Shown in pieces: positions 7,261 to 11,059 of a stretch of DNA of 11,059 nucleotides. Position numbers and translations under genes: made by a program. Location of the stretch: the NCBI GenBank assembly GCA_934667425.1, contig CAKULV010000074.1:1-11059 (forward strand), read 5' to 3'. Every line of letters starts with the position of its first letter. Positions within the stretch are counted from its first letter, which is position 1. The notes beneath the pieces were generated by a model. It saw only the letters and a list, made by a program, of their open reading frames with translations, had not been told where the DNA came from and made no database searches. The stretch is from an uncultured Kiritimatiellota bacterium (GTDB lineage Bacteria > Verrucomicrobiota > Kiritimatiellia > RFP12 > UBA1067).

Positions 7261-9644
7261 ATCGCCTGATTTCGATTGCCCTTGCGGCGTTGCCGATTGC
7301 GGCAACCGCATTCAGTCCGCAGGTAAGGCTATCGGTTGAACCCAGGGACGTGGTCATTACCGAGTCCGCCGAGGCGACCGTCAGCATATTCACCCAAAGG
7401 CGATTCCTGAATGCGCCGAGCATGCGTGCGGACTTCATTCCGCAGGGTGAGCGGCTGGCGATGTCGTGCGAGCAGTCGTCGCTCAATGGCACGAACGCAT
7501 GGCTTTACACGGTCAAGATTCCATTGAAGGCAGAGAAGGCCGGGGCGATGGCCATTGGCCCCGTATCCATTTCGGTGCCGATCAGTACTGGCTTCTTTGG
7601 CTTTGTGACCAAGACTGCCGACTACAGGTCAGGCATTGTCCGGTTAAATGTCGTTTCGCCGCCCGAAGAGGGCAGGCCCAATTCGTATTGCGGTGCGTTG
7701 TCGAGAGACTTTGGGGTTTCGGCGACCCTTGACGCGAATGTTTGCACGGCTGGCGATCCCCTGCTTTTTACGCTCGAGATCACAGGGGCCACGGACTTCT
7801 CCATGGTCTATCCGCCAGAATCGCTCGAAGCGGCATTTCGCGGAACTCCGTTCAGGATAGATCTTGCGTCCCGCAAGACTGACACGGACGATAATTCAAA
7901 GAGTTTCGTGTGGCGCGTAAGGACCCTTAAGGCCGGCACGGTAGAGTTCCCTTCGATAGCGGTGTCGTTCTTTGACATTGCGTCGCGTTCGTACCGAACC
8001 GCAGCCACGCACCCCATCCCGGTGCAGGTCAAGGCCGGGGCGCAGGTCGCATTGGAGACCGTGGATGATGGCGAGCAGGACGGGTTCCCCATGCCTGATG
8101 GACTGGATATCCCGTTTGAGGTCCGCAATTTCACGTTGAGGCACGCGCTTGCGCTTGCGTGCAAGGCTGAAAGCGAGGCGGATTTTGCGGCGGCTGCGGA
8201 ACGGTACGCATCCTTTGTGGACACGCTCGACCGGGACGGGAGCGGTGCCATGTCCTACGACCTTGGATTCAAGGCTGTACACCTTTCAAACCTCGGATCC
8301 CTGTATGTACTGGCGGGGCGGCAGAGGGATGCCCTCTCGGCGTATGGCAGGGCCGAACTCATTTCAGGGGCGACCTCCGCCACGGAACGAGGCATGCGGG
8401 CCGCGATAGCGCGGTTGAGGAACGATCCAAGGGCAGATCTGCCTCTGCCGCGCATCATGTTCCCGTTTTGGTATAGGATGACGATGGCAGGACGAATTCT
8501 TTTCTCTGTGTGTGCATTTCTGGCGTTTGCGGGCCTTTTCTGGATTGCCGTGAGGGCTGGACGCAGGCTCTCCATCATCGTGGCTGCAATCGGCGTATCG
8601 AGTGCCGCAGAGGCGTCGCTATTTGGCGGACGCAACCCGTTTGCAGGATTCTTTGACGATATGCAGATGATGCCGACGATGCGGGAAGGGGCGTGTCCGA
8701 TTGGCGCGACTGCCGGGTTTGCGTCTCGCGAAGTCATGGTTGGGGAACCTGTGGATCTGGTTGTGACATTGGATCCTGGATCCGTAAAGATCGACCCATG
8801 GTCCATAAAGGTACGGCCGAAGATATCCGGGAACTGCGTTGCCGGAAAGTTCAGTAGTGACAGGCAGAATGTCTTCAGGCTTCCTGTCACGTTCCTTGAA
8901 GCGGCGACAAACGGTGCGGAGCTTGCGGTGTCTGGCATGTATTCCGGCACATATTGCATTACCAACGGGAACATGATTTCGTCTGGCCGGGTCGTCAACC
9001 AGCCGTTCAAGATCGACGTCTCGGCGGCAAGCGTGGTGGTGCGGCCCTTGCCGCGGGAAGGGCGTCCCGCCGAATTCAGCGGAGCAATCGGAAGATCGTT
9101 TAGGCTTAGGCAGGTCGCTGCGCCATCCATGGTGCATCCAGGCGACCTCGTTACTGTGGAGTATCGCCTTGATTTCGATGGCTATTGCCCGTCAAATGCG
9201 ATGGTGAGGGTCGATGGCATATCAGAGATGTTCAAGGCGTATGACGTTAAGGAGGAGTCGCGGAACCCGAATTCCGTAGTGTGGCGACAGATGCTGGTGC
9301 CTCGCACGTCCGAGGCAACAAATACGCCGTGCGCATCATTCAGCTATTTCAATCTCAAGACAAGGTGCTATGAGCGTGTAACGGCTCCTTCCGCAGCTCT
9401 TTCCTACGTATCGTCGAAAGCTGCACCTACGGAGAACACGAAAGTCGCCATAGATACCCCATCTGCATCGGCGTCGTCGTCCTCGGGAGGGGTTGGACCG
9501 TCACATGCGCTTCGGTTCGCCCCATCCGAGAAGTCTCCGGTAGTGGTCGTACTGCCTTCGGACTGCAAGGTGCGCGAGACGGCACTGTACAATGGCTGGC
9601 GCAGACTTGAATCAGACCAAGGTTCCGGTTGGGTAAAAAGGTAG
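7257..9644 (+). CDS. Composite BatD-like / TPR / SH3b-like envelope protein
   Basis: This 795-residue protein seems to be exported. Residues 1-18 form a signal peptide ending in ATA-FS. Residues about 20-265 are a beta-rich BatD-like (aerotolerance) module with PPEEGRPNSYCGALS at 135-149. Residues about 293-390 are Ala-rich helices resembling TPR repeats (AERYASFV, LGSLYVLAGRQRDALSAYGR). Residues 412-432 form a membrane segment, followed by RAGRR and a second hydrophobic stretch ending in AEAS (438-454) that looks like another signal peptide. Residues about 480-720 are a second BatD-like module, with PLPREGRPAEFSGAIGRSF echoing the first. A Ser-rich linker (735-745) leads to an SH3b-like end (about 750-795, closing GWVKR). 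In Bacteroides-type operons BatD and BatE (TPR, SH3) are separate and work with MoxR and VWA proteins, none of which is here. Function is unproven; the family assignment is by pattern only. Its stop is one base from that of convergent pdxT. Confidence 0.7.
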   Translation: MNRLISIALAALPIAATAFSPQVRLSVEPRDVVITESAEATVSIFTQRRFLNAPSMRADFIPQGERLAMSCEQSSLNGTNAWLYTVKIPLKAEKAGAMAIGPVSISVPISTGFFGFVTKTADYRSGIVRLNVVSPPEEGRPNSYCGALSRDFGVSATLDANVCTAGDPLLFTLEITGATDFSMVYPPESLEAAFRGTPFRIDLASRKTDTDDNSKSFVWRVRTLKAGTVEFPSIAVSFFDIASRSYRTAATHPIPVQVKAGAQVALETVDDGEQDGFPMPDGLDIPFEVRNFTLRHALALACKAESEADFAAAAERYASFVDTLDRDGSGAMSYDLGFKAVHLSNLGSLYVLAGRQRDALSAYGRAELISGATSATERGMRAAIARLRNDPRADLPLPRIMFPFWYRMTMAGRILFSVCAFLAFAGLFWIAVRAGRRLSIIVAAIGVSSAAEASLFGGRNPFAGFFDDMQMMPTMREGACPIGATAGFASREVMVGEPVDLVVTLDPGSVKIDPWSIKVRPKISGNCVAGKFSSDRQNVFRLPVTFLEAATNGAELAVSGMYSGTYCITNGNMISSGRVVNQPFKIDVSAASVVVRPLPREGRPAEFSGAIGRSFRLRQVAAPSMVHPGDLVTVEYRLDFDGYCPSNAMVRVDGISEMFKAYDVKEESRNPNSVVWRQMLVPRTSEATNTPCASFSYFNLKTRCYERVTAPSAALSYVSSKAAPTENTKVAIDTPSASASSSSGGVGPSHALRFAPSEKSPVVVVLPSDCKVRETALYNGWRRLESDQGSGWVKR

Positions 9645-9645
9645 A

Positions 9646-10218
9646 TCAGCGCTGCCGTCGGGCTTGACGGCAGAACGCCTCGAATATCCGCCGGTCATCC
9701 GTCAGTTCCGGATGTCCTGCGAATGCCCAGATGTTTCGCCACCGCACGGCGGTGGGCTGCCCGTGCGCCGTCGCCAGCGTCTCTACGCCAGTGCCGACGG
9801 ACACGATTGACGGCGCGCGGATGAACGCCATCGGCACGTCGGCGAGGTCGCCGCACGCGCCCGTCGCCGCGAAGCTGCCGAGCTGGCGTCCGTAGGCGTT
9901 GCGCCGCACCGTCACGGGCAGTACTCCGAACCAGACGGTCGGGTCGTCCACCAGCCTCTCCGCGAGCAGGATGAGGCCCGCGCACGTCGCAAAGACGGGC
10001 AGCCCCGCCTCGATTCGCGCCTTGAGCGGCGCGAAGAGGCCGAGGTCGTGGAGAAGCTTGCCCTGCACGGTCGATTCGCCGCCCGGCAGCACAAGCGCGT
10101 CGAACGGGCGCTCGAGGTCGCGCAGCTGGCGGATCTCGAACGTTTCCGCCCCGATGTCCTCAAAGGCGCGCTCGTGTTCGGCAAACGCTCCCTGCACGGC
10201 CAATACGCCGACGAGCAT
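9646..10218 (-). CDS. pdxT: Pyridoxal 5'-phosphate synthase glutaminase subunit PdxT
   Basis: This class I-type glutaminase (190 residues) releases ammonia from glutamine and channels it to PdxS for vitamin B6 synthesis in the cytoplasm. The length is usual for PdxT. Visible elements are the N-terminal GVLAVQGAFAEH, the oxyanion-region LPGGEST (44-50), the nucleophile Cys79 in ATCAGLILLA, VTVRRNAYGRQ (102-112), and the catalytic His169 and Glu171 in HPELTDD. The residue before that His is Gly where Phe is usual (AFAGHPELT), a mild deviation that leaves the triad intact. The ATG is one base after the pdxS stop, so the two are surely translated from one message. A hairpin sequence (9652-9673) overlaps its last codons. 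It converges on the BatD-like gene. Confidence 0.95.
   Translation of the reverse strand: MLVGVLAVQGAFAEHERAFEDIGAETFEIRQLRDLERPFDALVLPGGESTVQGKLLHDLGLFAPLKARIEAGLPVFATCAGLILLAERLVDDPTVWFGVLPVTVRRNAYGRQLGSFAATGACGDLADVPMAFIRAPSIVSVGTGVETLATAHGQPTAVRWRNIWAFAGHPELTDDRRIFEAFCRQARRQR
9652..9673. terminator. Possible hairpin between convergent genes
   Basis: CTGCCGTC (9652-9659) and GACGGCAG (9666-9673) form a perfect 8-bp stem with loop GGGCTT, just past the stop of the BatD-like gene and inside the last codons of pdxT. No T run follows on the + strand. On the - strand a TTTTT run appears only about 13 bases past the stem. It is therefore not a textbook intrinsic terminator, but it is the only candidate at the point where the two transcription units meet. 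Confidence 0.3.
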
Positions 10219-10219
10219 C

Positions 10220-11059
10220 TTACTTGCCCCGCTCTTCCATGATGGTTTCGATCTCGTCGGCGTTGATGCCGACCATCGCGGGGCCGAGGTTCTCGCTCAG
10301 CTTCGCGAGCAGGGCGGAATCCTGCCAGTTCGTGACGGCCTGGACGATCGCCGCCGCGCGCTTCGCGGGGTCGCCGCTCTTGAAGATGCCGGAGCCGACG
10401 AAAACGCCCTCCGCGCCGAGCTCCATCATGAGCGCGGCATCCGCCGGGGTCGCGACGCCGCCCGCCGCGAAGTTCACCACGGGGAGCTTGCCGAGCCGAT
10501 GCACCTCGCGCACGAGGTCGAGCGGCGCGGCGAGCTGCTTCGCCGCCTCGTTCAGCTCGTCTTCGCGCAGCGCGGCGATCCGGCGGATCTCCGCCTGCAT
10601 CCTGCGCATGTGGCGGACTGCCTGCACGACGTCGCCCGTGCCCGGCTCGCCCTTGGTGCGGATCATCGTCGCGCCCTCGCCGATGCGGCGCAGGGCCTCG
10701 CCGAGGTCGCGCGCGCCGCAGACGAACGGCACCTTGAAGGCGGTCTTGTCGATGTGGTAGAGGTCGTCGGCGGGGGAGAGCACTTCGCTCTCGTCGATGT
10801 AGTCGATCTCGATCGCCTCCAGGATGCGCGCCTCGGCGACGTGGCCGATGCGGCACTTCGCCATGACGGGGATCGTGACGGCCTCCTGGATGCCGCGGAT
10901 CATCGCCGGGTCGCTCATGCGGCTCACGCCGCCGGCCGCGCGGATGTCGGCGGGGATGCGTTCCAGCGCCATGACGGCGCACGCGCCCGCGTCCTGCGCG
11001 ATCTTCGCCTGCTCGGGCGTCGTCACGTCCATGATCACGCCGCCCTTGAGCATCTGCGC
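10220..11059 (-). CDS. pdxS: Pyridoxal 5'-phosphate synthase subunit PdxS (5' end cut off by window)
   Basis: PdxS joins ribose 5-phosphate, glyceraldehyde 3-phosphate and PdxT-supplied ammonia to make PLP directly (DXP-independent route). It is a TIM-barrel enzyme that assembles as a dodecamer with PdxT. About 279 residues are visible. The frame stays open to the window edge: the bases before the ATG at 11051-11053 read Ala-Gln, matching the family's AEMQKGGVIMD, so the true start lies outside and about 13 or so residues are missing. Counting from that Met, the substrate-binding Asp9 and Lys66 (PVMAKCRIGH) and Lys134 (IRTKGEPGTG) correspond to Asp24, Lys81 and Lys149 of the B. subtilis protein. 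NFAAGGVATPADAALMMELG and GVFVGSGIFKS are also present. The stop is one base before pdxT. Its G+C content is higher than that of most genes to the left. Confidence 0.97.
   Translation of the reverse strand, partial: AQMLKGGVIMDVTTPEQAKIAQDAGACAVMALERIPADIRAAGGVSRMSDPAMIRGIQEAVTIPVMAKCRIGHVAEARILEAIEIDYIDESEVLSPADDLYHIDKTAFKVPFVCGARDLGEALRRIGEGATMIRTKGEPGTGDVVQAVRHMRRMQAEIRRIAALREDELNEAAKQLAAPLDLVREVHRLGKLPVVNFAAGGVATPADAALMMELGAEGVFVGSGIFKSGDPAKRAAAIVQAVTNWQDSALLAKLSENLGPAMVGINADEIETIMEERGK

Noticed and set aside
8773..8782. Close pair of GGATCC sites within the BatD-like gene
   Set aside because: It is a short repeat within coding sequence, explained by codon choice, with no further copies nearby.
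10224..10760. Open frame on the + strand opposite pdxS
   Set aside because: It is a Ser/Arg/Ala-rich antisense shadow of the strongly conserved pdxS.
9912..10982. Long - strand frame (356 residues) across pdxS and pdxT
   Set aside because: It is out of frame with both genes and very rich in Arg, Gly and His, as expected from frame-shifted high-G+C coding DNA.

Overview
The window looks like chromosomal DNA from a G+C-rich, Gram-negative-type bacterium. The evidence is a YidC with a large periplasmic domain behind the first membrane segment, a signal-peptide-bearing BatD-like protein, and housekeeping genes in a standard order. A eukaryote-like (type 2) isoleucyl-tRNA synthetase together with a BatD/TPR/SH3 protein would fit the Verrucomicrobiota/Kiritimatiellota side of the PVC group or another little-cultured gut lineage. 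That placement is an inference; no rRNA or other decisive marker is present.

Left part (about 100-5812, all +): a near-consensus extended -10 promoter drives rpmH (ribosomal protein L34), rnpA (RNase P protein), yidD and yidC (membrane protein insertion), the conserved block often found near the chromosomal origin. A complete ileS follows 37 bases after yidC, in a position that suggests co-transcription. The genes are packed tightly: rnpA and yidD overlap out of frame, and the largest gap between genes is under 40 bases.

Middle part (5813-9644, all +): a second extended -10 promoter lies in the short gap after ileS and starts ilvE (branched-chain aminotransferase). Five bases after ilvE begins a two-gene unit. 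The first gene encodes a 128-residue coiled-coil plus one-membrane-segment protein that I do not recognise. Its stop overlaps (ATGA) the start of a 795-residue composite BatD-like protein. That protein has a signal peptide, a BatD-like module, TPR-like helices, a membrane segment, what reads like a second internal signal peptide, a second BatD-like module and a C-terminal SH3b-like domain. It looks like a fusion of parts that are separate proteins (BatD, BatE) in Bacteroides-type aerotolerance operons, and no MoxR or von Willebrand factor A partner is in view. This is the least ordinary part of the window.

Right part (9646-11059, -): pdxS (5' end cut by the window edge) and pdxT, one base apart, encode the two-subunit pyridoxal 5'-phosphate synthase. 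They converge on the BatD-like gene with a single base between the two stop codons. Their G+C content is visibly higher than most of the left-hand genes, so they may have a different history. No rRNA, tRNA, CRISPR array, insertion sequence or integrase was seen. No gene-free stretch exceeds 300 bases; the longest is the 171 bases before rpmH.
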